Positions 1 to 9,228 of a stretch of DNA of 64,000 nt are shown here, in pieces; within the stretch, counting starts at the first letter, position 1; each line of letters starts with the position of its first letter. This DNA is from Dickeya oryzae (GTDB lineage: Bacteria; Pseudomonadota; Gammaproteobacteria; Enterobacterales; Enterobacteriaceae). The notes below the pieces were generated by a model. It saw only the letters and a list, made by a program, of their open reading frames with translations. It was not told the origin of the DNA and did no database searches. Position numbers and translations under genes: made by a program. The stretch lies in assembly GCF_009372235.1 (NCBI RefSeq), contig NZ_ML762920.1, forward strand, positions 899,298-963,297, read 5' to 3'.

Positions 1-1
1 T

Positions 2-916
2 GCAGAGCTGCTTTCTCAGGTACGCAATCGTTGGCCCGGCACAATACGTATCATCCTGTCTGGCTACTCTGAACCTGAAGCCACCTTGCGCATGCTGGAC
101 GCGGCCCATCGCTTTGTTCCCAAACCCTGCGACAGCACGGTGCTGCAAGCGATGATGAGCAACGCCCTGGCCCTGCGAGACCGGTTTAAGGACCCAGCTC
201 TGGTCGAGATAGTGGGCCGCACCAGTCAACTACCTGCAGCGCCCAACGTGTTCACCGAAATATGCCGCCTCCTTACCAACCCTGACAGCGATACACGGCA
301 GATAACCGAGCTTCTGGGCCGTGATCCGGCCTTGAGTGCCAAGATTATGCAGCTTGCTAACTCGGCCTATTTCTCCAGAGGCGGTCAAATTAATGATATC
401 GGTAACGCCATTACCCACCTGGGCCTGGATCAGGTGAAGCTGCTCGTCCTGTCTTCTCAGGTTCCGGCAGATGCGAAGACGGCCCCTTATGTAGACCAGC
501 TACAACAGCACGCCCTGCTCGCCTCCACCCTGGCCGCCCGCATTTCCGGCCATCAGGGACCAGAAGCGACCGCCGCCTTACTCGCCAATATTGCGCTGCT
601 GATCCCCGAACTGAGGGAGCCCGACTATCAAGACACCACAACTCGCGGCAATACCTCCGTACAGGCTGCGGCAAGCGCGTATCTGTTGGCTTTGTGGGGA
701 TTACCCATGGATATCGTGGAAGCTGTGGCGTGTCACCAGCAGCCATCCCGTTTCGCGAATAACGCCTCCGGCGTAGCTGGTACCGTACATGTCGCGGTCG
801 CTCTTGCCAATAACAGCGATCTCGATCTGGACTATCTAGAACAAACTGGCGTGCTGAACAAGCTGCCCTTGTGGCAGAAAATGCTCGCCCACACGCAGGA
901 AACTCTCAATGACTGA
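2..916 (+). CDS. REC-HDOD signalling protein, 5' partial
   Basis: The reading frame is open from the window edge, so the N-terminus is missing. The first ~60 visible residues are the end of a CheY-like receiver domain: a conserved Ser in LSGYS and the Lys of the VPKPC motif are present. An HDOD domain follows (a catalytically inactive HD-fold output domain), recognisable from the TSQLPAAPNVF and DPALSAKIMQLANSA segments. Such proteins usually act as phosphorylation-controlled adaptors in signalling, often with cyclic-di-GMP proteins. The stop overlaps the next gene by 8 bp, so the two are probably co-translated. Its partner and signal are unknown. Confidence 0.8.
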   Translation, partial: AELLSQVRNRWPGTIRIILSGYSEPEATLRMLDAAHRFVPKPCDSTVLQAMMSNALALRDRFKDPALVEIVGRTSQLPAAPNVFTEICRLLTNPDSDTRQITELLGRDPALSAKIMQLANSAYFSRGGQINDIGNAITHLGLDQVKLLVLSSQVPADAKTAPYVDQLQQHALLASTLAARISGHQGPEATAALLANIALLIPELREPDYQDTTTRGNTSVQAAASAYLLALWGLPMDIVEAVACHQQPSRFANNASGVAGTVHVAVALANNSDLDLDYLEQTGVLNKLPLWQKMLAHTQETLND

Positions 917-2048
917 AACTGCCTTGCCCCGGGTGCTGTGCGTAGACGATGAACCTAATGTCCTCGCCGCGATGGAACGTAACCTCTTTGGCGAATTCGA
1001 TGTAGTAGTAGCTCCCAGTGGTGAAGCTGGTCTGGACGCCGTTCGCTGGGGCAAGCGTTTTGCCGTGATCATGTCCGACATGCGTATGCCTGGCATGGAC
1101 GGTGCCACTTTCCTGTCCAAAGCGCGGGAAATCTCCCCCGACAGCGTGCGCATTCTTCTCACCGGGCAGGCCGATGTGGAATCCTCCATCGCGGCCATCA
1201 ACAAAGGGGCCATCTTCCGCTACCTCTGCAAACCTTGCCCCAAGGAGGATCTGGTTTCAACGCTTAACGACGCCGTCAGCCAGTACCGCCTAATCTGCGC
1301 GGAAAAAGAATTATTGGAAACCACCCTTACCGCCTCGGTCAAAACGCTGACCGACGTACTCGCTATGGTTGCTCCATGGGCTTTCCAGCGTGCAGCTTTC
1401 GCCCAGTCTTGTGTCCGCCACGCACTGCCTAAGCTAGAGTGGCCCGATGCCTGGATATACACCATTGCCGCCTCATTGAGCCAAATCGGCTGCGTTGGTA
1501 TCCCCATCGACATCGTCCAGGCCGATGCAGCTCAGCGCGAGCTATCGGAGGACGAGAAAAAACTCCTTCTGGAACACCCGGATGTCGCCGGTCGTCTGGT
1601 AGAACACATTCCCCGCCTTGAGCTGGTAGCCGAGATTATCCGCCATCAGGCCAGGACGGCCCCGTCCACCGCCCCCACAGAGGTTATCCGCGGCGCTCAC
1701 CTCTTGCGTGCCGCTCTCGAGCTGGAACGTCATGCGGCCCGGGGACTAGGTCTGGAACACCCGGGAGAAATTCTGCGCGCGGTAAAGCCGCCGATCCCCG
1801 AGTACATCATCAAAACCCTGACTAATTTTCGCGCTAACGTGGCCGGCGTTCGCTCTGCACGTATTAGCGAATTGAAGCCCGGCTGGGTGGTGGATGAAGA
1901 CATCCGGACCACCAACGACTTAATGGTGCTCACCAAAGGCCATGAACTCACTGACACCGCGATTTCCGCTCTTCAGCGTCTCCTCGCTGTCAACGCCGTC
2001 AAAGAGCCGATACGGGTACGTGGCGTTCCAGACTCAGAGCCGTTGTGA
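909..2048 (+). CDS. Response regulator with degenerate HD-GYP-like domain
   Basis: The N-terminal receiver domain is intact: acidic pair D13/D14, phospho-acceptor D57, T84 and K108 are all in place. The second half looks like an RpfG-type HD-GYP domain. However, the HD metal-binding pair is replaced (residues ~185-200 read AASLSQIGCVGIP where the family has LLHDIGKIGIP), and the later HHE site reads RHQ. Cyclic-di-GMP phosphodiesterase activity is therefore unlikely, and a binding or scaffold role is inferred. It overlaps the upstream REC-HDOD gene (ATGACTGA), and a terminator-like hairpin follows, so the pair forms one unit. Confidence 0.75.
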   Translation: MTETALPRVLCVDDEPNVLAAMERNLFGEFDVVVAPSGEAGLDAVRWGKRFAVIMSDMRMPGMDGATFLSKAREISPDSVRILLTGQADVESSIAAINKGAIFRYLCKPCPKEDLVSTLNDAVSQYRLICAEKELLETTLTASVKTLTDVLAMVAPWAFQRAAFAQSCVRHALPKLEWPDAWIYTIAASLSQIGCVGIPIDIVQADAAQRELSEDEKKLLLEHPDVAGRLVEHIPRLELVAEIIRHQARTAPSTAPTEVIRGAHLLRAALELERHAARGLGLEHPGEILRAVKPPIPEYIIKTLTNFRANVAGVRSARISELKPGWVVDEDIRTTNDLMVLTKGHELTDTAISALQRLLAVNAVKEPIRVRGVPDSEPL

Positions 2049-2084
2049 GTCTGGGTATGTGTTCGTCGGGCACAGCTTATCCTG

Positions 2085-2115
2085 AGAAAGCGCCGCTATG
2101 GCGCTTTCTGGTTTA
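2085..2115 (+). terminator. Hairpin terminator after REC operon
   Basis: A perfect 10-bp stem (AGAAAGCGCC / GGCGCTTTCT) with a 5-nt loop lies 37 bp after the stop of the REC/HD-GYP-like gene. It is followed by a short T-containing tail. Confidence 0.6.
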
Positions 2116-2219
2116 TGCGCCCAGTTACCCTGGTTTACAAACTGCACACCTGCCCCGCTTCATTCAATGCGAAAATATTCGTAATATATTAAATAATATA
2201 GTTTCAGCGGATGCCCTCT

Positions 2220-2966
2220 ATGTCCTACTCCATCGGCGAATTTGCCAGACTTTGCGGTATTAACGCCACGACGCTCAGGGCATGGCAGAGTCGCTACGGT
2301 CTGCTCAAGCCGCTGCGCACCGAAGGTGGGCATCGGTTATACAGTGATGCGGATGTCCAACAAGCGCTGAAAATCCTCGACTGGGTAAAAAAGGGGGTTC
2401 CGGTCAGCCAGGTCAAACCGTTGCTGGAACGCCCGCAAGCGCGGCGAAGCAATAACTGGGCGACCTTGCAGGAAACCATGCTCCTGCGCCTTAAAGAAGG
2501 CCGCATCGAATCGCTGCGCCAGCTTATCTACGACACAGGCCGCGAATACCCCAGGCCGGAAATGGTCGATGAGGTGCTACGCCCGCTACGACGCCAGGTA
2601 TCGGCCAATACTCCCGCGATGATGACGCTGCGCGAAATACTCGATGGCCTGATTATTTCCTACACGTCGTTTTGCCTCGAAGGTGACAGAAAAGCGCCTG
2701 GCGACAATTACCTGATTGGCGGCTGGCAATTGACCGACCCGTGCGAAATCTGGCTGGAAGCGCTAAAACGTACCGGACAGGGTCACCGCATTCATGTCCT
2801 GCCGCTTTCGCCTGCCATACCTGCACCGGAAATTTTCCCGGACAGACAATGGTTACTGGTCACCAGTGGGAAGCTCACCGTGGCGCGAAAAAAGCAAATC
2901 GACAAGTGGCGTGAACACGTGGCGTCACTGGAGATTATCTTATTAGAGGCCACCTCAGCCGCGTAA
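2220..2966 (+). CDS. MerR-family transcriptional regulator (MlrA/BluR-like)
   Basis: About 248 residues. The N-terminal MerR winged-helix domain is clear: SIGEFARLCGI, then TTLRAWQSRYGL, RTEGGHRLY and SDADV. The C-terminal ~170 residues lack an evident cobalamin-binding motif, so it resembles the MlrA/YcgE group rather than light-sensing LitR/CarH proteins. The start at 2220 gives the usual family N-terminus and has GGA nearby; an ATG at 2211 in the same frame is the alternative. It lies directly upstream of the lipid-modification cluster, with an inverted repeat between them, so it probably controls that cluster. Confidence 0.8.
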   Translation: MSYSIGEFARLCGINATTLRAWQSRYGLLKPLRTEGGHRLYSDADVQQALKILDWVKKGVPVSQVKPLLERPQARRSNNWATLQETMLLRLKEGRIESLRQLIYDTGREYPRPEMVDEVLRPLRRQVSANTPAMMTLREILDGLIISYTSFCLEGDRKAPGDNYLIGGWQLTDPCEIWLEALKRTGQGHRIHVLPLSPAIPAPEIFPDRQWLLVTSGKLTVARKKQIDKWREHVASLEIILLEATSAA

Positions 2967-3148
2967 ACGCTGCCTTACCTCGTATTAAAAAACCCTGCCG
3001 CATTCGTCTACCGCCAGCGTTTCACGGTTAACGATTCACGTGGACAGGGTATCCCCCGACAAGCCACCTCTCATCACCCATCAAAACCATCGGTTACGGT
3101 GTGAGTTTAATTCATTGAATTTAAGTGAATATTAAAATTAATTTCGAA

Positions 3149-3184
3149 AAAACTTAGACAAAAATTTAACTTTGTGTAAGTTTT
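3149..3184. promoter_or_regulatory. Inverted repeat, probable MerR operator
   Basis: Two 14-bp arms (AAAACTTAGACAAA and TTTGTGTAAGTTTT) match with one mismatch around an 8-bp spacer. They sit 50 bp before the first gene of the lipid cluster, in an AT-rich intergenic region. The symmetry and position fit a dimeric regulator binding over the promoter. Assignment to the upstream MerR protein is inferred. Confidence 0.55.
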
Positions 3185-3233
3185 ATATCTATACCATGTT
3201 GATTCAGGATTGCCCGAGACAAGGGTAACGCGC

Positions 3234-3689
3234 ATGAGCACACTACAACCTGTATTCGATGAGTTTGCTGACTTTTATGCCTCGCTGGCTACCCAACCTC
3301 TGGAGAGGCTGTCTGCGCTCTATCACCCGGATGCGGTACTGACCGATCCATTTGGACAGCATCAAGGGCTACCAGCCATCCAGCACTATTTTTCATACCT
3401 GCTGGAAAACACCCGCTACTGTTATTTCATCGTTGATGCCCCGCTCTTCGACATCGGGCGCTTCGCCGTGAGCTGGACGATGCACTGGTCACACCCGCGT
3501 ATCGCAGGTGGAAACATGTTGTCATTGGCCGGCTGCTCCCTCATCGACATAGAACGCCAACACCACCATCAGCAAGCCCGTATCACATATCAGCGTGATT
3601 ACTACGACGCCGGAGAAATGCTCTACGAACATCTTCCGGTACTGGGGTGGGCGCTTCGCCACGTAAAGAAGAAGGTTCGTTCATCATGA
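3234..3689 (+). CDS. NTF2-like (SnoaL-type) protein
   Basis: A 151-residue protein with the single-domain NTF2-like pattern: an N-terminal helix pair (VFDEFADFYASL), then the conserved YHPDAVLTDPFG segment, followed by alternating strands. Such folds act as small-molecule binding or isomerase domains. The ATG at 3234 is preferred over an in-frame TTG at 3210. The stop overlaps the ATG of the next gene. It is the first gene of a cluster conserved in many Proteobacteria with SDR, FAD oxidoreductase, DUF1365 and CFA-synthase-like genes, where its exact reaction is not established. Confidence 0.75.
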   Translation: MSTLQPVFDEFADFYASLATQPLERLSALYHPDAVLTDPFGQHQGLPAIQHYFSYLLENTRYCYFIVDAPLFDIGRFAVSWTMHWSHPRIAGGNMLSLAGCSLIDIERQHHHQQARITYQRDYYDAGEMLYEHLPVLGWALRHVKKKVRSS

Positions 3690-4405
3690 CAACCGTACTG
3701 ATTACCGGTGCCAGTTCGGGAATTGGCGAAGCGCTGGCGAAATCCTTTGCCGATGATGGTCACACCGTTATTGCCTGCGGCAGGGATATCGAACGCCTGA
3801 GCGCACTGAGTCAGTACAGTCCGCATATCACCATTCGTCAATTCGATATGACAAATAGTCAGGCTTGCCATGCGGCACTGGCCGATTGCCGCGTCAATCT
3901 GGCCGTGCTCTGCGCCGGAACCTGTGAATATATCGACAACGGTGTTATCGACCCGGAACGGGTATCACGGGTTATGAACACCAATTTCATCGGCCCAATC
4001 AATTGCCTGTCAGCCTTGCAAAGACAACTGGATCCCGGCAGCCGTGTGGTGCTGGTCAGCTCCATGGCGCACTGGCTCCCCTTCCCGCGGGCAGAGGCAT
4101 ACGGCGCGTCAAAAGCCGCGCTGAGCTGGTTTGCTGAAAGCCTGCGGCTGGACTGGGAACCCAAAGGCATCGCCGTCACCGTCGTTTCGCCAGGCTTTGT
4201 CGATACCCCACTTACCCGTAAGAACGATTTTTCGATGCCCGGCCTCGTCACCGTTGAACAGGCAGTAACGGCGATACGACGCGGCATTACGGCAGGGAAA
4301 TCACATATCGCCTTTCCAGCCGGGTTTGGCGCACTACTGCGTCTGCTGTCGTGGCTCCCCGGCATCGCTCAACGCGCACTGCTGCGCAGGATGGTAAGAC
4401 CATGA
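3686..4405 (+). CDS. Short-chain dehydrogenase/reductase
   Basis: A classical SDR of 239 residues. It has the nucleotide-binding TGASSGIGEA motif near the N-terminus, a catalytic Ser in VLVSSMAHW, and the YxxxK pair in AYGASKAAL. The PGFVDTPLT segment is also typical. The ATG at 3686 overlaps the stop of the NTF2-like gene (ATGA), and its own stop overlaps the next start in the same way, so the cluster is translationally coupled. The substrate is unknown; a lipid or lipid-derived aldehyde or ketone is plausible from context. Confidence 0.85.
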   Translation: MTTVLITGASSGIGEALAKSFADDGHTVIACGRDIERLSALSQYSPHITIRQFDMTNSQACHAALADCRVNLAVLCAGTCEYIDNGVIDPERVSRVMNTNFIGPINCLSALQRQLDPGSRVVLVSSMAHWLPFPRAEAYGASKAALSWFAESLRLDWEPKGIAVTVVSPGFVDTPLTRKNDFSMPGLVTVEQAVTAIRRGITAGKSHIAFPAGFGALLRLLSWLPGIAQRALLRRMVRP

Positions 4406-5664
4406 AAATCGCTATTATCGGCAGTGGCATCGCCGGGTTGACCTGCGCATGGCGGCTGGCCGGGCACCATGACGTCATCATGCTGGAAGCTGGCCCCATC
4501 CCCGGTGGTCACACCGCCACGGTGGATGTCACCACGCCCTCGGGCACCTATGCCATCGATACCGGTTTCATCGTCTATAACGATCGCACCTACCCGCGCT
4601 TTATGGGGCTATTGAGCGAACTGGGTATTAGCGGGCAGAAAACGGAGATGAGCTTTTCGGTGCATAACCCGGCGAGTGGGCTTGAGTATAACGGCCACTC
4701 ACTGCGCTCACTGTTTGCGCAGCGCAGCAATCTGGTTAACCCCCGATTTTGGGGGCTGTTAAAAGACATCGTCCGGTTTAATCGTCTGGCGAAACAGGCG
4801 GTAACACAACCGGTCGGTGACGACGAAACACTGCACACCTTCTTGTCACGCCACCAATTTAGCGCCTTTTTCGCCCGTCACTATATTTTGCCGATGGGGG
4901 CGGCGATCTGGTCCTCCTCCTTGCAGGAAATGCGCCGTTTTCCACTCGCCCTGTTTTTGCGCTTTTTTGAAAACCACGGGCTACTGGATATTACGCAGCG
5001 CCCTCAGTGGTACGTTGTGCCCGGCGGCTCGCGGGAATACGTTCGCGCCCTGCTCAACCAGTTGGAAAACCGCTTCACGCTTTGCGTCAACTCGCCGGTG
5101 CAACGCGTCGTACGCCACGATCAGGGGGTGGATATCTGCCTGGCGGACAACACCATGACCGTCGATCAGGTGATTTTCGCCTGCCACTCCGGGCAGGCAC
5201 TCGCCCTGCTTGATGAACCCAGCCACGCAGAGACAGAGATTCTGGGGGATATCGGCTGGCAACGTAACGAGGTGGTACTGCACAGCGATAAACGTTGGCT
5301 ACCGGTGCGGCCCGCTGCCTGGGCCAGTTGGAACTATCGCCTGCCTCACGACGATCAGGCCAGCGCCTGTGTCACCTATAACATGAATATTTTACAAGGG
5401 TTGCCGGAAGGCAGCCCCTTGTTCTGCGTCACCCTCAACCCTGACGCCCCGATTGATGAACGCGATGTGTGGCAGCGCTTTGTCTATGAGCACCCACTGT
5501 TTACGCCGAAAAGCTGGCGGGCGCAGTCACGACGCGCCGAAATCAACGGCCAGCGACGTAGCTGGTTTTGTGGGGCTTACTGGTACAACGGGTTCCACGA
5601 AGATGGAGTACGCAGCGCGCTGGATGTGGTTAAAGGCATCGCCGATGGGAGGAACGATGAATAG
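4402..5664 (+). CDS. FAD-dependent amine-oxidase-like oxidoreductase
   Basis: A 420-residue NAD(P)/FAD-binding flavoprotein. The dinucleotide-binding fold is at the extreme N-terminus (IGSGIAGLTCAW), followed by EAGPIPGGHT, typical of desaturase/amine-oxidase flavoproteins. WFCGAYWYNGFHEDG near the C-terminus is the FAD-contacting end. ATGA coupling to the SDR gene fixes the start. In other bacteria this family travels with DUF1365 and a CFA-synthase-like methyltransferase and is thought to act on membrane acyl chains; that role here is inferred from context. Confidence 0.85.
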   Translation: MKIAIIGSGIAGLTCAWRLAGHHDVIMLEAGPIPGGHTATVDVTTPSGTYAIDTGFIVYNDRTYPRFMGLLSELGISGQKTEMSFSVHNPASGLEYNGHSLRSLFAQRSNLVNPRFWGLLKDIVRFNRLAKQAVTQPVGDDETLHTFLSRHQFSAFFARHYILPMGAAIWSSSLQEMRRFPLALFLRFFENHGLLDITQRPQWYVVPGGSREYVRALLNQLENRFTLCVNSPVQRVVRHDQGVDICLADNTMTVDQVIFACHSGQALALLDEPSHAETEILGDIGWQRNEVVLHSDKRWLPVRPAAWASWNYRLPHDDQASACVTYNMNILQGLPEGSPLFCVTLNPDAPIDERDVWQRFVYEHPLFTPKSWRAQSRRAEINGQRRSWFCGAYWYNGFHEDGVRSALDVVKGIADGRNDE

Positions 5665-6415
5665 CTGTCTCTATCGCGGCGTGTTGCGCCACCGGCGTTG
5701 GCAGCCGCGCGAACATCAGTTTTGTTATGACGTCTTTCTGGCGTATCTGGATCTCGACGACCTGGATAATCTGCCGTCGTTAGGCATCCGCCGTAATCAA
5801 TTTGCCACCGTCGCCTTTTACGACAGCGACTACCCGCTGGGTACGCCGCTCAAAGAAAACGCCCTGAATCGGCTGGCGGCACTGACCGGTGAACACCCTG
5901 ACGGCAAAGTGATGCTATTAACCCAGTTGCGCTATCTGGGCTTTCATTTTAACCCGGTGAACTTTTATTACTGCTTTGACGCCAGCGAAACCCTGCGCTG
6001 GATCCTGGCTGAAGTGCGCAACACCCCGTGGAATGAACGTCACTATTATGCGGTTAACGCGCAAGAGACCCGCCCCATCGCCAAAGCGTTTCACGTTTCT
6101 CCGTTCAACCCGATGGATATGGTCTATCACTGGCGGTTCAACTGCCCCGGTAAAACGCTGCATATGCATATCGAAAATCATCAAACCGTGGATGAAAACC
6201 AGCAGGATGAAAACCAGCGGGATGAAAAAATATTCGATGCCACGCTGACGCTATCGCGTAAGCCATTAACCCCCCTGCACTTGCGCCAGATGCAAATTAG
6301 CATCCCCTTCATGACACTGAAGACCGTGGTGGCGATTTACTGGCAGGCACTGTTGTTGTGGCTCAAGCGTGTGCCAATTCATAACCACCCCACCAGCAGG
6401 AGTGAACGCTCATGA
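5657..6415 (+). CDS. DUF1365 family protein
   Basis: 252 residues, starting at an ATG just after GGGAGGAACG and overlapping the FAD gene stop. The family motifs YRGVLRHRRW, the YDVFLAYLDLDDL stretch and FNPVNFYYCFD are present. The molecular function of DUF1365 is not established. It is consistently encoded between the flavoprotein and the CFA-synthase-like gene and probably works in the same lipid pathway. The short QQDENQRDE repeat at residues ~180-190 is a local low-complexity insertion. Confidence 0.85.
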   Translation: MNSCLYRGVLRHRRWQPREHQFCYDVFLAYLDLDDLDNLPSLGIRRNQFATVAFYDSDYPLGTPLKENALNRLAALTGEHPDGKVMLLTQLRYLGFHFNPVNFYYCFDASETLRWILAEVRNTPWNERHYYAVNAQETRPIAKAFHVSPFNPMDMVYHWRFNCPGKTLHMHIENHQTVDENQQDENQRDEKIFDATLTLSRKPLTPLHLRQMQISIPFMTLKTVVAIYWQALLLWLKRVPIHNHPTSRSERS

Positions 6416-7638
6416 CTGACCCCGTTTTTGCGCTTGAGTCCGATGTACCGCGCACAGCAACGATGCGCTTTGCACGCTGGCTGTTGTTCCGCCTGTTGTC
6501 GGGTATACAGCAAGGTTCGCTGACCCTCCACGAAGGCAACCAGAGCGTCCATTTTGGTGATACCGCCTCACCCCTGCGTGCCGAGGTCAACATCCTTTCA
6601 CCCGGCATTTACGCACGCCTGCTGACCGGCGGTAGCATCGCGGCGGCGGAGTCCTGGATGGAGGGTGAGTGGGAAACCGATCAGCTCACCGAACTACTGC
6701 AGATCATGGCCGCGAATGCCGGGGTGCTGAGTCGGCTGGAAAATGGCTTTCGTGTGCTGGGCCAACCCTTTCAGCGACTGTGGCACTGGACGCGTCGCAA
6801 TCGTCGCCAGCAGGCACGCGAGAACATCGCCGCCCATTACGATCTCGGCAATGCGTTTTACCAGCAGTTTCTTGATGAAGGACTGCTCTATTCCAGCGCG
6901 TTATTCACCCCCGACACGCCGGATCTCGCCAGCGCGCAGCAAGCCAAAATGCGGCGTTTGTGCCAAGAGCTGGCACTGACGCCGGACGATCACCTGCTTG
7001 AAATCGGCACCGGCTGGGGGGCGCTGGCGGAGTTCGCAGCACGTCATTACGGCTGTCGGGTCACGACCACCACGCTCTCTCAGGAGCAGTATCACTATGC
7101 GCTAGCACGTATCGCCCAGGCCGGCCTGCAAGACCGGGTGACAGTGCTGTTGTGCGACTACCGCGATCTCACCGGTCAGTTCGACAAACTGGTGTCCGTC
7201 GAAATGATTGAAGCGGTCGGCAAAGCGTTTCTGCCACAGTTTTTCAAGACCTGTCAGGCACGCCTGCGTCCGGGTGGAAAAATGGCGATTCAGGCCATCA
7301 CCATTCAGGATCAGCGCTATCACGATTACAGCAAAAGCGTTGATTTCATTCAGCGCTACATTTTCCCCGGCGGCTTTTTACCCAGCGTCACCGCCATCAG
7401 TTCCCTGATGACGCGCCATACCGATTTTGTACTGCGTAACCTGTTCGATATGGGGCCGCACTACGCCCAAACGCTGGCACACTGGCGACAGCGCTTCCTG
7501 CTGGCCTGGCCGGAAATAGAACGGCTGGGGTTCGACACCCGGTTTCGTCGCATGTGGTTGTACTACTTCGGCTACTGCGAAGCTGGATTTAACGCGCGCA
7601 CCATCAGCGTGGTGCAATTGACCGCCGAGCGGGTGTGA
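6412..7638 (+). CDS. Cyclopropane-fatty-acyl-phospholipid synthase family methyltransferase
   Basis: 408 residues, coupled to DUF1365 by an ATGA overlap. The C-terminal two thirds carry a class I SAM-binding motif (LLEIGTGWGALAEFAARHYG) and the CFA-synthase signatures AHYDLGNAFY, VSVEMIEAVG and FIQRYIFPGGFLP. The N-terminal ~100 residues correspond to the lipid-binding domain. It should methylate or methylenate unsaturated acyl chains in membrane phospholipids. In this cluster type the product may be a modified fatty acid other than the cyclopropane made by the housekeeping Cfa. Confidence 0.9.
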   Translation: MTDPVFALESDVPRTATMRFARWLLFRLLSGIQQGSLTLHEGNQSVHFGDTASPLRAEVNILSPGIYARLLTGGSIAAAESWMEGEWETDQLTELLQIMAANAGVLSRLENGFRVLGQPFQRLWHWTRRNRRQQARENIAAHYDLGNAFYQQFLDEGLLYSSALFTPDTPDLASAQQAKMRRLCQELALTPDDHLLEIGTGWGALAEFAARHYGCRVTTTTLSQEQYHYALARIAQAGLQDRVTVLLCDYRDLTGQFDKLVSVEMIEAVGKAFLPQFFKTCQARLRPGGKMAIQAITIQDQRYHDYSKSVDFIQRYIFPGGFLPSVTAISSLMTRHTDFVLRNLFDMGPHYAQTLAHWRQRFLLAWPEIERLGFDTRFRRMWLYYFGYCEAGFNARTISVVQLTAERV

Positions 7639-7672
7639 CATGCACGCGCTACGGATAAGCAGGGAGGAAACG

Positions 7673-8206
7673 ATGAAACGCTTCTTGCTCTTCGTATTGA
7701 CGATGACGATGCTGCTCACCGGTTGTAGCACAGACATCACCGACTACCGCAGCCAGCAGCCACGCTTTGATCTCTTCCACTATTTTCAGGGTCAGACGCA
7801 AGCCTGGGGAATGGTACAGGACCGCCGCGGTAAACAACTACGTCGCTTTCACGTCGCTATTCGGGGTGATGTCGCGGGCGATACGCTGACACTCAACGAA
7901 CAATTTGTCTATGACGACGGTGAACGCCAGCAACGCGTCTGGCATATCCGCCGGGTGGGCGATGATCGGTATGAAGGCACTGCAGGAGATATTGAAGGGG
8001 TTGCCTACGGCCAGGCATCAGGCAATGCCTTTCACTGGCAGTACAGCATGAACGTCAAGGCAGACGGCGCAATCTGGCTGCTCAACTTTGATGACTGGAT
8101 GTTCCAGCAAGACGACAGCCACCTGTTTAATAAAACAGAAATGACGAAATTCGGCCTCACCGCAGGTTACGTCACCCTGTTTTTCAGTAAAGGGGCAACG
8201 CCATGA
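7673..8206 (+). CDS. DUF3833 family lipoprotein
   Basis: 177 residues. The ATG at 7673 is preceded by GGGAGGAA and gives a lipoprotein signal peptide ending in LLTGC (lipobox). The mature part matches DUF3833 (YFQGQTQAWGMVQDRRG, then a beta-rich region with FDDWMF and FLTAGYVTLFF-like strands). It should be anchored in the envelope. It is a regular companion of CFA-synthase-like clusters; a role in handling modified lipids is inferred only from that. The stop overlaps the next start (ATGA). Confidence 0.85.
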   Translation: MKRFLLFVLTMTMLLTGCSTDITDYRSQQPRFDLFHYFQGQTQAWGMVQDRRGKQLRRFHVAIRGDVAGDTLTLNEQFVYDDGERQQRVWHIRRVGDDRYEGTAGDIEGVAYGQASGNAFHWQYSMNVKADGAIWLLNFDDWMFQQDDSHLFNKTEMTKFGLTAGYVTLFFSKGATP

Positions 8207-9228
8207 ACAATCACCCAGAAAACAATCACGCCATCAACAATCACACGAATCATGCCATGACAGGCAGCATCGACAGCAAACCCGTTCTGGGTATTAGCGG
8301 CTGTCTGACTGGCTCAGCGGTACGCTTTGACGGCGGGCATAAACGGCTGCGTTTCGTGATGGATGAACTGTCGCCGTGGATAATGTTCAGGCCCGTCTGC
8401 CCGGAAATGTCTATCGACCTACCGGTGCCTCGTCCAGCGCTGCGCCTTATTCAGACTACCAGCGGTGATATCCGCATGCGCATGAGCCATGATACTCAGC
8501 AAGACATGACGGAAAAAATGCACGACTTCACCGCCCGGTATTTGCCCACGCTCGGGAATCTTGCCGGGTTCATCGTCTGTGCCAAATCCCCCAGTTGCGG
8601 CATGGAACGGGTAAGACTGTACGATGAGCAAGGCCACCGTGGCCGTAAAGCAGGCGTTGGGTTATTCACCGCCGCCCTGATGAAAGCCTACCCCTGGCTT
8701 CCTGTCGAGGAAGATGGCCGCCTGCACGACCCGGTATTGCGCGAGAACTTCGTCGAGCGTTTGTTTGCGCTGCATGAGCTTAACCAGCTGCGTGCCAGTC
8801 GATTAACCCGCCACAACCTGCTGGCGTTCCACAGCCGCTACAAACTCCAGTTGCTGGCGCACCATCAGGCTGGTTACCGCGAGATTGGCCCTTTTGTCGC
8901 CCGCCTGCACGAGTGGGACGACCTTGATGCGTTTTTCATTGCCTACCGTTACAAACTGATGGCAATCCTAAGACAACCTGCTTCGCGTAAAAACCATACC
9001 AACGTGCTGATGCACATTCAGGGTTATTTCCGTAAACAGCTCAACAATCGCCAGCGCGCAGAGTTGCGCGAGGTGATTATTGGCTATCGGGCAGGATGCT
9101 TGCCCATTCTCGCGCCGATCACACTGCTCAAGCACTATCTGGCGGAACACCCTGACAGTTACCTGTTGACACAAAACTATTTCGACCCCTACCCGCAAGA
9201 TTTAGGATTGCGTTTAGCGGTTGCATGA
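8203..9228 (+). CDS. DUF523 + DUF1722 (YbgA-like) protein
   Basis: 341 residues. After a short Asn/His-rich leader (~20 residues) comes a DUF523 domain with Cys-containing motifs (GISGCLTG, RPVCPEM, CAKSPSCG). The DUF1722/YbgA domain occupies residues ~190-320 (HSRYKLQLLAHH, then a helical region). Homologues often sit beside photolyase genes and in light- or singlet-oxygen-induced clusters; no photolyase is present here. Last gene of the coupled cluster. Confidence 0.85.
   Translation: MNNHPENNHAINNHTNHAMTGSIDSKPVLGISGCLTGSAVRFDGGHKRLRFVMDELSPWIMFRPVCPEMSIDLPVPRPALRLIQTTSGDIRMRMSHDTQQDMTEKMHDFTARYLPTLGNLAGFIVCAKSPSCGMERVRLYDEQGHRGRKAGVGLFTAALMKAYPWLPVEEDGRLHDPVLRENFVERLFALHELNQLRASRLTRHNLLAFHSRYKLQLLAHHQAGYREIGPFVARLHEWDDLDAFFIAYRYKLMAILRQPASRKNHTNVLMHIQGYFRKQLNNRQRAELREVIIGYRAGCLPILAPITLLKHYLAEHPDSYLLTQNYFDPYPQDLGLRLAVA

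Noticed and set aside
5453-5656. Longer DUF1365 start inside the flavoprotein gene
   Set aside because: The ATG at 5657 has a strong ribosome-binding site and matches the family start.
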